From contig NZ_LZSV01000002.1 of assembly GCF_001665605.1 (NCBI RefSeq), positions 124,001-188,000 on the forward strand: 64,000 bases of DNA, in the 5' to 3' direction. Shown piece after piece: positions 7,666 through 16,217 of the stretch (within the stretch, counting starts at the first letter, position 1; each line of letters starts with the position of its first letter). Origin of the DNA: Mycobacterium sp. 852014-50255_SCH5639931 (lineage in GTDB: Bacteria; Actinomycetota; Actinomycetes; Mycobacteriales; Mycobacteriaceae). Under the pieces are notes generated by a model that was given only the letters and a program-made list of their open reading frames with translations, was not told the origin of the DNA and made no database searches. The position numbers and the translations under genes were made by a program.

Positions 7666-9045
7666 ATGAGCCAAGTGACACGACCGGGGCAGTGGGTGGA
7701 GCGCGACGCAGGTGTGGGGCTCCACCAACACGACCTCGAAGCCTTCAACATGTCCATCTCGACCGACCGTTACACGTCGCGCGACTACGCCCAGCAGGAG
7801 CACGAACGCATCTGGATGCGGGTATGGCAGATCGCCGGGCGAGTCGACGAGCTTCCGAACGCGGGTGACTGGAAGCAATATCGGATCCTCAACCAATCGT
7901 TCGTGATCGTCCGCGGCAAGGACGAGAAACTGCGCGGATTCGTCAACGCCTGTCGTCATCGCGGAAACATCCTGTGCAACGCCGCCGCCGGGAACGCCAA
8001 GCGCGGCTTCCTGTGCCAGTACCACCTTTGGTCATACGACCTGGATGGCAAGCTGCGCGGGATGCTGCGGGAGAACCTCGCCGGCCCGATCGACAAGAAC
8101 GAAAACTCCCTCCTGGAAGTGCCGGTCGACACCTTCGGTGGATTCATCTTCGTCAACCCGGACCCAGATGCTCAGCCGCTCAGCGACTTCCTTGGCCCCG
8201 ACGTCATTGAACTGCTCACCCCATACCACCTCAACGACATGGTCACCGTGATGAATGTCCGAGAGCCCCTGGAGTGCAACTGGAAGGTCGTCATGGACGC
8301 CTTCGAAGAGGGCTACCACATCAACGGCATCCACCCGCAACTCCTCACCGTGCTCGTGATCGATCCGACGACGGCCCGATACCGGTTCTTCGAAAACCAC
8401 AGCGTCGCGGTTGCTCCGTTCGAAGTGAAGGGTGCCAGTGCAGAGAAGCAGATCGAGGGCATTCTGAACCTGCCTGACACCTTTCCTTCGACCGTCGCGG
8501 TCATCCCGCGCTTCCAGGAGCTGGTCGACGAATACCGCGCGCCGGACGGCTCGGTCGAGTTTCCTGAGGGCGTCACCGCGCGCAAGCTGCTTCAGCGGGC
8601 GACCCGCGACACCCTGACCGGCATGGGTCTCGACGTCAGTGGCCTTACCGACGACCAGATGAGCGACAACCAGGGCTGGGTGCTGTTCCCCAACTACTTC
8701 ATGACGATCCGCGCCGGCGAATGTCACGTCATCATGGCGGTGCCCCATCCGGACGGCGACCCGAACCGGTGCATCTGGCACGTCAGCAGTTACATGTACC
8801 TGCCGCAGGAACACCGTGACGCCTTCAGGGTCCCGCTGACCGAAGTCGAGGAGCCCGGCAGCTACAAGTACTTCGAAGCGCTGCAACAGGATTACGAGCA
8901 GATGCCACGACAGCAACTCGGACTGCGCAACAGCAGACTCGACCACATGTCGCTGGTCAGAGAGGAAGTCGTCATCGGCCACTACCACTCCGTGGTGGAT
9001 CGCTACATGGCCAATGGTGCGGTGAACCGGGAGGAAGTCCAATGA
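7666..9045 (+). CDS. Rieske non-heme iron oxygenase, alpha (catalytic) subunit
   Basis: 459-residue aromatic-ring-hydroxylating-type oxygenase that activates O2 at a mononuclear iron using electrons from a Rieske 2Fe-2S centre. The Rieske motif is complete: CRHRGNILC, then CQYH near residue 110, that is C-X-H and C-X2-H separated by 17 residues. The iron site is DAFEEGYHINGIHP (about residues 209-222; Asp and two His). The ATG has GAGGAG upstream. It leads an operon with NTF2-like proteins, a P450, an SDR and a CMD protein. No reductase or ferredoxin is in this operon, so electrons must come from elsewhere. Confidence 0.93.
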   Translation: MSQVTRPGQWVERDAGVGLHQHDLEAFNMSISTDRYTSRDYAQQEHERIWMRVWQIAGRVDELPNAGDWKQYRILNQSFVIVRGKDEKLRGFVNACRHRGNILCNAAAGNAKRGFLCQYHLWSYDLDGKLRGMLRENLAGPIDKNENSLLEVPVDTFGGFIFVNPDPDAQPLSDFLGPDVIELLTPYHLNDMVTVMNVREPLECNWKVVMDAFEEGYHINGIHPQLLTVLVIDPTTARYRFFENHSVAVAPFEVKGASAEKQIEGILNLPDTFPSTVAVIPRFQELVDEYRAPDGSVEFPEGVTARKLLQRATRDTLTGMGLDVSGLTDDQMSDNQGWVLFPNYFMTIRAGECHVIMAVPHPDGDPNRCIWHVSSYMYLPQEHRDAFRVPLTEVEEPGSYKYFEALQQDYEQMPRQQLGLRNSRLDHMSLVREEVVIGHYHSVVDRYMANGAVNREEVQ

Positions 9046-9566
9046 ACATCGACGAACGCATCGCCCACCACCGCCGGATGGCCGAGGCTTACCGCGACGC
9101 CTACCTGCGCCAGGGAGTCCAGGACGGCGAAGCATTCGCCGACGCTTGGAAATTCGCCGTCGACGGCATCTACGTATCGCCGTATTTCACCGGCGATCAG
9201 GTGTTCAAGTTCAGTGAGTTCCCCGAGGACACCGCACGCGCGTCGACGATGGAGGCCAAGGCCTACTCGCTGACCTTCCCGGACTGGAAACCCGCCGACT
9301 TCAAATACTGGCCGGCCGAAAACGGTGTGGTGATGAAGACCCGATGGGAAGGCCACACCAAGGACGGTGTCCGGATGGGCTTCTACTCATACAGCTTCAT
9401 CGAGACCAACGAGGTGGGGGAGTTGACGCGCTGGGAGACCCACGTCAATGACGAATACAACGCCTTCTTGGACGTCGCCATCGGAGTGCATGGTCCTTTC
9501 CACGGCACCGGGGAGTACGTCGAGGCGCTCGAACGTTGCCTGGCGAAGGCCGGGGTGTCGGTGTGA
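9042..9566 (+). CDS. NTF2/SnoaL-like protein, possible oxygenase small subunit
   Basis: 174 residues, close to the size of oxygenase beta subunits, which have the same cone-shaped NTF2 fold. It starts with a helix-rich segment (AHHRRMAEAYRDAYLRQG) and continues with beta-rich sequence (GFYSYSFIETNEVGELTRWETH). The ATG overlaps the oxygenase stop (ATGA), so expression is coupled. Fold assignment is from pattern and context; it may be a beta-like subunit or a small cyclase/isomerase. No catalytic residues were identified. Confidence 0.6.
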   Translation: MNIDERIAHHRRMAEAYRDAYLRQGVQDGEAFADAWKFAVDGIYVSPYFTGDQVFKFSEFPEDTARASTMEAKAYSLTFPDWKPADFKYWPAENGVVMKTRWEGHTKDGVRMGFYSYSFIETNEVGELTRWETHVNDEYNAFLDVAIGVHGPFHGTGEYVEALERCLAKAGVSV

Positions 9567-10036
9567 AGGTGTTGCTCAAGGTCGAGGACGTCATTGGCGC
9601 GCACACCGGTCGACCGCGCGCGGTACTGCAGTACTGCAAAGTCACGAAACGTCTTGTCGACGAGGCGAAGAAGCCGGGGTTCTCGGCAGACAGTTGGGGG
9701 CCGCTGGCTGAACTGGTCGCCGTCGGCGAGTTCGAACGAGTCGGCGCCTTCAAAGAGGTGATGAACTGGCCGGACTATGTCGAATTCCTCACCAACTGGG
9801 CGACGTCGTCGAAGTGGGAGTGCTCGTTCAAACACATCACGGAGTCCGGCGGCCGGGTGTTCCTCGAGCTGGAGGAGCGCAGCGAAGTAGGCGATTTCAG
9901 CAGCGTGGTCAATTCGCTGTCGGTATACGAGTTCACCGACGATGACAGGATTCGGCACATCGACCTCTACCTGCAGATGACGCCGCCGCAACCGGAGATG
10001 TTCAAAAGCTTTGAGGGAGTGGAACTGCCGCAGTGA
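9563..10036 (+). CDS. NTF2/SnoaL-like protein
   Basis: 157 residues. The C-terminal half looks like an NTF2-like sheet (SFKHITESGGRVFLELEER, then a strand near RIRHIDLYLQM). The GTG at 9563 overlaps the stop of the preceding gene by four bases and gives a compact protein; the frame opens earlier at 9536. It is the second such protein in the operon, so the two might form a heterodimer or serve separate steps. No family with a known reaction could be assigned. Confidence 0.55.
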   Translation: MKVLLKVEDVIGAHTGRPRAVLQYCKVTKRLVDEAKKPGFSADSWGPLAELVAVGEFERVGAFKEVMNWPDYVEFLTNWATSSKWECSFKHITESGGRVFLELEERSEVGDFSSVVNSLSVYEFTDDDRIRHIDLYLQMTPPQPEMFKSFEGVELPQ

Positions 10037-11308
10037 AGGCCGACGACATCGACACGAGGGACTTCTTCACCGACAACGAATTGCTGGCCGATCCATACGG
10101 CTATCTCGCCGCGATGCGCGAGGATTGTCCGCTGCGGCGCGAGCAACACCACGACGTGGTGATGGTCACCGGATACGACGAGGGCGTCGCGATCTACAAC
10201 GACACCAAGAGGTTCTCGTCATGCATCTCGGTGACGGGCCCGTTCCCCGGGTTCCCTGTGCCGCTGGACGACCGGGGTGACGACGACATCGGCGAGCTGA
10301 TCGCGGCGCGGCGTGGCGAATTGCCGTTCAACGACCAGTTGCCCACCTTCGATCCACCGGTGCACACGGCGCACCGCGCGTTGCTGTCCCGGATGATCAC
10401 TCCCAAGCGGCTCAAGGAAAACGAAGAGTTCATGTGGCGCCTCGCCGATCGTCAGCTGGACTTCGCTCTGAGCGGCGAACGGTGCGAATTCATCGGGGAT
10501 TTCGCCTCCCCATTCGCGATGCTGGTGATCGCGGACTTGCTGGGTGTTCCCGAGTCGGATCACGAGGAATTCCGTGCCGCGCTGCTCACCGAAGCGGGCA
10601 CGATCGGTAGCAGCGAGGGTGACACCATGCGTCGTTCCCCGCTGGAATACCTCTATGGCAAGTTCACCGCCTACATCGAGGACAGGCGGCGAAATCCGCG
10701 CGGCGACGTGCTGACCGGGGTCGCGTCCGCCACCTTCCCGGACGGCAGCACGCCGGAAGTGATAGACGCGGTGCGCGTAGGCCAATCTGTTCGCGGCCGG
10801 GCAGGAAACGACGGTGCGCCTGCTCAGCGCCGCAGCGATGATGATCGCCGAAAGCGCGCAACTGCAAGACAAGTTACGGGCCAACCGCGAACTCGTTCCC
10901 GATTTCATCGAGGAGGCCTTGCGCTACGAGAGTCCGGTCCGCGGTGACTTTCGTTTGTCCAAGTGCCCGGTGGCTGTCGGCGGGGTCGACCTTCCGGCGG
11001 GCACCACCGTGATGCTCGTCAATGCGGCGCTCAACCGTGACCCCCGCAAATTCCCCGAGCCCGACGTGTTCGACATCCACCGTCCTAACGCGCGCAGTCA
11101 TGTCGCGTTCGGCCGCGGTCCGCATGCCTGTCCCGGAGCGCCGCTGGCACGCACCGAGGCACGGGTCAGTCTGGAGCGAATGCTCGCCCGCACCAAGCAC
11201 ATTCGCATCGACGAGGAAAAGCACGGCCCTCCCGGCGACCGCCGGTACCGGTACTTGCCCACGTTCATATTGCGGGGGCTCACCCGGCTGCACATCCGAT
11301 TCGAGTAG
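10033..11308 (+). pseudogene. Cytochrome P450 interrupted by a single-base frameshift
   Basis: The reading frame from GTG 10033 encodes a bacterial P450 N-terminal half (FDPPVHTAHRALLSRMITP, near residue 108). At the GG pair 10780-10781 one extra base shifts the frame. From 10781 the +1 frame continues exactly with the I-helix (AAGQETT), the K-helix (EEALRYESP) and the haem-binding loop FGRGPHACPG near 11108-11137. Joined, the protein would be about 424 residues, normal for a soluble P450. The unshifted frame stops at 10947 and loses the haem site. The start overlaps the preceding gene (GTGA). This is either a recent inactivation or a sequencing/assembly error. Confidence 0.88.
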
Positions 11309-11312
11309 TGCG

Positions 11313-12068
11313 ATGCCGTTTCAGGGGACAACCGCAATCGTGACCGGCGGGGCCATGGGACTGGGCTTGGCCATCACGGAGGCACTCGCCGCGCGCGGAA
11401 CCAAGGTTGCGATGTTCGACGTCGCCGCCGAGTCGGTGCAGACGCAAGCGGCTCGGCTGAATCGAAACGGCGCCGACGTCAGAGGCTACGTCGTCGACGT
11501 GTCCGACCGCGCGCAGGTCGAGTCCGCGGTGTCCAAGGTCCGCACCGAGCTTGGGCCGGTGCTGATCCTGGTGAACAACGCCGGCATTGAGCAATTCGGC
11601 AAGTTCGCGGAGATCTCGGACGAGCAGTGGGACCGCGTCATGGCGGTGAACCTGCGTGGCCCGTTCATCTGCACGCAGGAGGTGCTGCCCGATATGGTCG
11701 ACGCTCGATGGGGCCGCATCGTCAACATCTCGTCGTCCAGCGCCCAGGGCGGTCAGGCCCGGATGGCTGCCTACGTCAGCTCCAAGGCCGGTGTGATTGG
11801 GCTGACGAAGAGTTTGGCCTTGGAACTAGGCCCGAAGGGCATCACCGTCAACACGATTCCGCCCGGCATGGTGGTGACACCGATGCTCGAGAAGGCGATC
11901 GCCGAGGGCAGGTTTACCGCTAGCCTGGAGCACTTCGCGAGCATCACGCCAGTGCGCCGGGCCGGCCGGCCGGAGGATATCGCCAACGCGGCGGTGTTCC
12001 TCTGTCAAGACGAATCGTCGTACATCACCGGACAAGTCATCGGCGTCAACGGAGGGCGGAGAACATGA
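11313..12068 (+). CDS. Short-chain dehydrogenase/reductase
   Basis: 251-residue classical SDR. Cofactor motif TGGAMGLG at residues 11-18, structural motif NNAG near 89-92, catalytic Ser in the NISSSSAQGG strand and YVSSK near 154-158. Asp in AMFDV after the second strand suggests NAD preference. The ATG lies four bases after the end of the P450 frame. Presumably it oxidises an alcohol made by the Rieske or P450 enzymes. It is followed by an ATGA overlap with the CMD gene. Confidence 0.92.
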   Translation: MPFQGTTAIVTGGAMGLGLAITEALAARGTKVAMFDVAAESVQTQAARLNRNGADVRGYVVDVSDRAQVESAVSKVRTELGPVLILVNNAGIEQFGKFAEISDEQWDRVMAVNLRGPFICTQEVLPDMVDARWGRIVNISSSSAQGGQARMAAYVSSKAGVIGLTKSLALELGPKGITVNTIPPGMVVTPMLEKAIAEGRFTASLEHFASITPVRRAGRPEDIANAAVFLCQDESSYITGQVIGVNGGRRT

Positions 12069-12667
12069 CCGACGAGGACAGCGGCCTGCGGCAAACGCTG
12101 ACGCCCCTGGCCGCCGACCAGTGGGGGGATGCCGAGTATTCGGCTTTCGGTGTGCTGCTGGGCATTCCGGGGGACAGGGTTCCGCGTGCCGGGTCGGGTC
12201 ACGCCATGGACCCGTTGAAATTCGACATCATCGGGCTGCTCGCCCGCCATCCCGCGATGGCTCAAGCCTTCCTGACTTTCAACGGCTTCCTGTTGCGGCG
12301 CGGCGAGCTGTCGCCGCGCCTACGTGAGTTGGCGATCCTTCGTGTCGCCAACAATCGCCGCTCGGCCTTCTTCTGGGGCGAGCACGCCAGACTTGCCATC
12401 GACAGCGGTGTCCCGGAGGAGGACATCGCGAGGCTCGCCGAAGGCAACGCGGGGTTCTCCGGTGCCGACTTGCTTGTCCTGCAAGCAACCGACGAAATGC
12501 TCGCCGGCGGCCGTGTTGACGGCGGGACGTGGGAGCGGCTGGTCGCCATACTCGATACCCACGCCGCAATGGAATTGATCTTCGTCGTCGGCACATACGC
12601 CATGTTGGCCATGGCCTTCCAGACCTGGGGCCTCGCACCCCCGCCTGGCAGCGCGCCGCTGCCCTGA
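12065..12667 (+). CDS. Carboxymuconolactone decarboxylase (CMD/AhpD-fold) family protein
   Basis: 200-residue all-helical protein with the CMD phrase GELSPRLRELAILRVANNRRSAFFWGEHARLA (quoted here as two parts: GELSPRLRELAILRV and SAFFWGEHARLA, about residues 79-116). It lacks the Cys-X2-Cys of peroxidase-type AhpD, so a lactone-decarboxylase-like or non-redox role is more likely. It closes the Rieske operon with an ATGA overlap and a convergent terminator-like hairpin follows. Confidence 0.75.
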   Translation: MTDEDSGLRQTLTPLAADQWGDAEYSAFGVLLGIPGDRVPRAGSGHAMDPLKFDIIGLLARHPAMAQAFLTFNGFLLRRGELSPRLRELAILRVANNRRSAFFWGEHARLAIDSGVPEEDIARLAEGNAGFSGADLLVLQATDEMLAGGRVDGGTWERLVAILDTHAAMELIFVVGTYAMLAMAFQTWGLAPPPGSAPLP

Positions 12668-12688
12668 ACCAAAAAGGCCGCCACCGCG

Positions 12689-12714
12689 CGAGTGTGAAGC
12701 TAGCCGCACACTCG
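12689..12714. terminator. Bidirectional hairpin between convergent operons
   Basis: Perfect eight-base stem CGAGTGTG/CACACTCG with a ten-base loop in the 76-base gap between the converging CMD and amidohydrolase genes. There is no T-tract on either side, which is common for mycobacterial hairpins. Position supports a terminator. Confidence 0.55.
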
Positions 12715-12743
12715 GCGTCACCTGCGCGTGGGTAGCCGCCCTG

Positions 12744-14009
12744 CTACGGCAGCTTGGCGAGTTGCTTCTCCTGATAGCGCCGGGCCCATTCGGCGCGTGA
12801 CCGAATCGACACGTCCACGTCAACCGCATTGGCGCGCAAGGCTTTCACGGTCGCCCTGTCGCGAGGGGTTCGCGCGAAGGGATCCCAAGTGAAGAACCGG
12901 CAGGCGTTGCCCCAGGTGATCTTGTTGATGTCGTTGTCGTCGGCGCCGGCGGCATTCAGCTCGGCCAGCACCTGCTCGGGCGCGTCCGGCCAGAAGCAGT
13001 CCGAGTGCGGGTAGTCACACTCCCAGGCGATGATGTCGATGCCGATCTCGTGACGCAGCTTCAACGACGTCTTGTCGGTGACATAGCAGGCCAGCGAGTG
13101 TTCGCGGAAGACCTCGCTGGGCAGCTTGTCCCCGAAGTCGCGGCGCAGCCATTTCTGATTGGTGTAGTGGCGGTCGCTGCGGTCCAGATAGAAGGGGATC
13201 CAGCCGATGCCGCCTTCGGAGAACGCGAACTTCAGGTCGGGGTACTTGCGCATGGCGGGCCCCCAGAGCAGGTCCTGCGCGCACATCGCCGAGACCTGGG
13301 TGGCCAGGATGATCAAGTTGTCGATCGGCGCGTCGGGGGCCATGCTGATAGCCCCGAATCCGGTGCCGATGTGCAGGCACATCACCACGTTCTGCTCGGA
13401 CAGGGTGCGGAACACCGGTCCCCAGTACTCGTCGTCGTGATAGCTCGGAAGTCCTTCCAGGTGCGGCAGTTCCGGCATGGTCACCGCCCGGCAGCCCTTG
13501 GCCGCCACCCGGCGGATTTCGGCACACATCGCCTCCGGGTTCCACGTCGGCAGGATGGCGATCGGAATGAACCGATCCGGGTAGGAGCCGGCCCACTCGT
13601 CGATGTGCCAGTCGTTGTATGCCGAGACCATCACCAGGGTCGCCTCCTCGCGGTGCATGTTGAGGTGGCGCGCGGAGAAGCCGGTGAAGGTGGGGAAGCA
13701 CATCGAGGCCAGGATGCCGTTGCGGTTCATATCCCGGACGCGTTCATGGACGTCGTAGACGCCCGGGCGCATTTCGGCGAAACCGGCCGGGTCGCGCCCC
13801 CATTCTTCGGGCGGCCACGACACCACCGCGTTGAGCCCGCTCACACCCTGCGGCCTGCCCTGGTACATCCACTGGTCGACGCCCTTGTCGTCGACCACGA
13901 CGATCGGGGCCTCTGCCTTGTATTTGGCGGGCACGTGGCGCAGGAAAAAGTCCGGCGGCTCGACGACGTGGTCGTCAATGCTCACCAGGATCAGGTCATC
14001 GACATTCAT
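12744..14009 (-). CDS. Amidohydrolase family 2 metal-dependent hydrolase/decarboxylase
   Basis: 421-residue amidohydrolase-2 (ACMSD-like) TIM barrel. The N-terminal metal motif is SIDDHVVEPPDF (Asp-X-His, near residues 10-20); a later His is in CLHIGTGFG, and the C-terminal Asp is in DYPHSDCFWP (about residue 334). Such enzymes hydrolyse or decarboxylate ring-derived acids. It is the last gene of a three-gene minus-strand operon with a small protein and a 2Fe-2S ferredoxin, driven from the GAGAAT-type operator at 14728. Substrate unknown. Confidence 0.85.
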   Translation of the reverse strand: MNVDDLILVSIDDHVVEPPDFFLRHVPAKYKAEAPIVVVDDKGVDQWMYQGRPQGVSGLNAVVSWPPEEWGRDPAGFAEMRPGVYDVHERVRDMNRNGILASMCFPTFTGFSARHLNMHREEATLVMVSAYNDWHIDEWAGSYPDRFIPIAILPTWNPEAMCAEIRRVAAKGCRAVTMPELPHLEGLPSYHDDEYWGPVFRTLSEQNVVMCLHIGTGFGAISMAPDAPIDNLIILATQVSAMCAQDLLWGPAMRKYPDLKFAFSEGGIGWIPFYLDRSDRHYTNQKWLRRDFGDKLPSEVFREHSLACYVTDKTSLKLRHEIGIDIIAWECDYPHSDCFWPDAPEQVLAELNAAGADDNDINKITWGNACRFFTWDPFARTPRDRATVKALRANAVDVDVSIRSRAEWARRYQEKQLAKLP

Positions 14010-14015
14010 GCAGAC

Positions 14016-14330
14016 TCAGCGGCTCTGCTCGCTGGTCGTCTTGAGCAATCGGGGGATGGGCGCGGGATCTAACAGCAACGCATCGGACATGTGCAGCTGG
14101 CCGGCGTTGGCGATCATGTTGTCCAAGATGGCCTGCAGATCGTCGCCTTCGAGTTCGTAGATGGCGACATAGGGACCCTGCCCGTCAATCGGGCGCAGCC
14201 GGCGAGCGGCGACGATTCCGTCGAGCGCCAGCAGTTCGGGTATGTGGACTTCGTCGTACCAGGTGTTGTACTCCTGTTCGCGATCGGGCGAACTGGGCCG
14301 ACTTTCGACGTACATGATTCCCTTGGCCAT
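14016..14330 (-). CDS. Small dimeric alpha/beta-barrel-like protein (EthD/DUF4286 type)
   Basis: 104 residues beginning MAKGIMYVESRP. The phrase YNTWYDEVHIPELLALDGI is typical of small ferredoxin-fold dimers that act as auxiliary monooxygenase or ring-degradation proteins. The ATG at 14330 follows GAGAGG with good spacing; the longer frame to 14402 adds a low-quality leader. It lies between the ferredoxin and the amidohydrolase on the same strand, separated from the latter by six bases, so it is cotranscribed. No catalytic residues recognised. Confidence 0.7.
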   Translation of the reverse strand: MAKGIMYVESRPSSPDREQEYNTWYDEVHIPELLALDGIVAARRLRPIDGQGPYVAIYELEGDDLQAILDNMIANAGQLHMSDALLLDPAPIPRLLKTTSEQSR

Positions 14331-14353
14331 CGCCGTCACCTCTCTTCGGGCTG

Positions 14354-14695
14354 CTATTCGTAACGCACCGTTACCGAAACCGTGTCCGGCACGCCCTGGC
14401 ACGTCAGAATGTAGCCCTCGGCGACCTCGTCTTCTTCAAGAGCGTCGTTGACCCGCATGGTGGCATGGCCTTCTTCGAGCTTGGCCATGCACGTGCCGCA
14501 GTTGCCCGCCTCGCAACTGAACGGCGGTTCCAGTCCGGCCCGCCGCGCGCTCTGCAATAGCGTTTCGCCGGGGACCAGCGGCACCGAGACCTTCTTCCGG
14601 TCCATGTGGATGGTCACCGTGCCCGCCTCGGAGCCGTTTGACGGATTTGTCACCCGTGGGGTCTCCTCGATGCTTCGGGCGACTGTCACTGCCAC
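14354..14695 (-). CDS. 2Fe-2S plant-type ferredoxin
   Basis: About 113 residues with one plant-type 2Fe-2S domain: CEAGNCGTC supplies three Cys and LTCQG the fourth. The GTG at 14695 is chosen because GGGAGG lies five bases before it; ATG 14716 in the same frame is possible but starts only 12 bases from the palindromic operator. It heads the minus-strand operon and faces the acyl-CoA ligase operon. Likely an electron donor to an oxygenase, although no oxygenase is in this operon. Confidence 0.88.
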   Translation of the reverse strand: MAVTVARSIEETPRVTNPSNGSEAGTVTIHMDRKKVSVPLVPGETLLQSARRAGLEPPFSCEAGNCGTCMAKLEEGHATMRVNDALEEDEVAEGYILTCQGVPDTVSVTVRYE

Positions 14696-14727
14696 CGCCC
14701 CCTCCCGTACTTGCATTCTTCACTATA

Positions 14728-14742
14728 GAGAATACTATTCTC
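14728..14742. promoter_or_regulatory. Palindromic operator GAGAATACTATTCTC
   Basis: Fifteen-base palindrome (arms GAGAAT/ATTCTC, central ACT) between the divergent ferredoxin and acyl-CoA ligase operons. The identical sequence occurs at 58983 beside a TetR gene and close variants at 19950 and 58130. Best explained as the operator of the TetR at 58210-58926; binding itself is inference. Confidence 0.75.
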
Positions 14743-14813
14743 ACAGAGCGATAGGATCTTCTCAAGTTTGCGCGGATGTCAGGTCGGCCCGGCCTGTCAG
14801 GGAAGGACGGGAC

Positions 14814-16217
14814 GTGACCGAGCCGGCCGCGGTCGTGTTCGAGGAGCGGCGACTGAGCCTGCCCCAGCTCGACGCGCTGGCCGACGGCTGGGCCGCGACC
14901 CTGGCAAAAAAGGGTGTCTCAGCCGGTCAGCGGGTCGCTCTGATGGCGTCCAACCGCCCGGAATTCGTCGCCGCTTTGCTTGGGATCTGGCGGCTGGCCG
15001 CAACGGCGGTACTCATCAGCCCGGCATACAAGCGTGACGAGGTCGACCACGCGCTCGCGCTGACCGATCCCGCCCACGCCGTCGGGGACCATCCCGTACT
15101 GGCCGGCGCCATGCCGATGCTGCACCTCGACGAACCGACCGGGCCGGGAGAACCGATGGCCGGCCCGCCACCGCCCCGGTCCGACGCGGTGCTGGTGTTC
15201 AGCTCCGGCACCACGGGGCTGCCCAAGGCGGTCCGGCACACCCACGCGGCGCTGGATGAGGCCGTGCGGCACTGGCGCGAAGCGCTGCGGCTGACGCCGC
15301 GCGATCGGATTCAAATCGCCACGCCGCCTTCGCACATCCTCGGGCTGCTCAACATTGTCACGGCGCTGCGCACGGGTACCTGCGTGCGGCTGCATACCCG
15401 GTTCGACATCGACCGGATGCTGCATCACATCGAAAGCGACCGCATCACAGTCGAAATGGCGGTCGCGCCCATCGCGCTGGCCATCGCCTCGCATCCCAGG
15501 CTCGAGTCCTACGACCTGTCCTCACTGCGCTACATCATGTGGGGGGCGACGCCGGTCAGTGCCGCCGTCGCGGAGACCGTCACCCGGCGCACCGGCGTCG
15601 GCTGGGTGCCGGCGTACGGGACCACGGAACTGCCTGTCATCGCATGCAATCCGATCGAGGGCGCCCGGTTGGACGCCGTCGGGCGTCCAGTACCGGGCGT
15701 CGACCTGCGGGTGGTCTCGCTGGAGACCGGTGAGCCGGTCCGCCCCGGAGAGATCGGTGAGATCCAGGCCCGGTCGTCGTCGCTGATGGCCGGCTACCTC
15801 CCGGCCGAAGCGACCGCCGAGGTGATTCGCGATGGCTGGTACCGGACCGGCGACGTCGGGTGGATCGACACCGGAGGCTGGCTGCGAATCACCGACCGCC
15901 TCAAAGAAATGATCAAAGTGCGCGGCTTTCAGGTTGCGCCCGCCGAAATCGAGACGGTGCTGCACGGCCACCCGGCCGTCAAAGACTGCGCGGTGTTCGG
16001 CGTACCCGACGGGATCAACGGGGAAGCGGTCGTCGCCGCGGTCGCGACATGCGCACCCGTCGACGCCGGCGAGCTCACCGCCCGGGTCGATCAGCGGCTG
16101 GCTTCCTACAAACAGCTGAGCCGGGTTGTGTTCGTGCCCGACATTCCGCGCCTGCCGTCGGGCAAGGTATTGCGCCGAGTCCTAAAGGAGCGCTATGGAT
16201 GTACGTCTGACAGCTGA
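14814..16217 (+). CDS. Acyl-CoA synthetase / AMP-dependent ligase
   Basis: 467-residue adenylate-forming ligase that activates a carboxylic acid to its CoA ester. Motifs: SSGTTGLPKAVRHTH (about residues 124-138, phosphate-binding loop), PAYGTTE (near 264), DGWYRTGDVG (hinge region, near 342) and the C-terminal catalytic Lys in LPSGKVLRR. The GTG at 14814 follows GGAAGG; the frame stays open upstream to 14448 but runs over the operator. At 467 residues it is shorter than most FadD proteins. The end overlaps the next gene by 23 bases. It is the entry step of the beta-oxidation block. Confidence 0.92.
   Translation: MTEPAAVVFEERRLSLPQLDALADGWAATLAKKGVSAGQRVALMASNRPEFVAALLGIWRLAATAVLISPAYKRDEVDHALALTDPAHAVGDHPVLAGAMPMLHLDEPTGPGEPMAGPPPPRSDAVLVFSSGTTGLPKAVRHTHAALDEAVRHWREALRLTPRDRIQIATPPSHILGLLNIVTALRTGTCVRLHTRFDIDRMLHHIESDRITVEMAVAPIALAIASHPRLESYDLSSLRYIMWGATPVSAAVAETVTRRTGVGWVPAYGTTELPVIACNPIEGARLDAVGRPVPGVDLRVVSLETGEPVRPGEIGEIQARSSSLMAGYLPAEATAEVIRDGWYRTGDVGWIDTGGWLRITDRLKEMIKVRGFQVAPAEIETVLHGHPAVKDCAVFGVPDGINGEAVVAAVATCAPVDAGELTARVDQRLASYKQLSRVVFVPDIPRLPSGKVLRRVLKERYGCTSDS

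Noticed and set aside
8032-9135. 367-residue open frame antisense to the Rieske oxygenase
   Set aside because: It mirrors the oxygenase gene and has no family motifs.
13005-14072. 355-residue open frame antisense to the amidohydrolase
   Set aside because: Composition is His/Val/Arg-rich shadow sequence; the minus-strand amidohydrolase is well supported.
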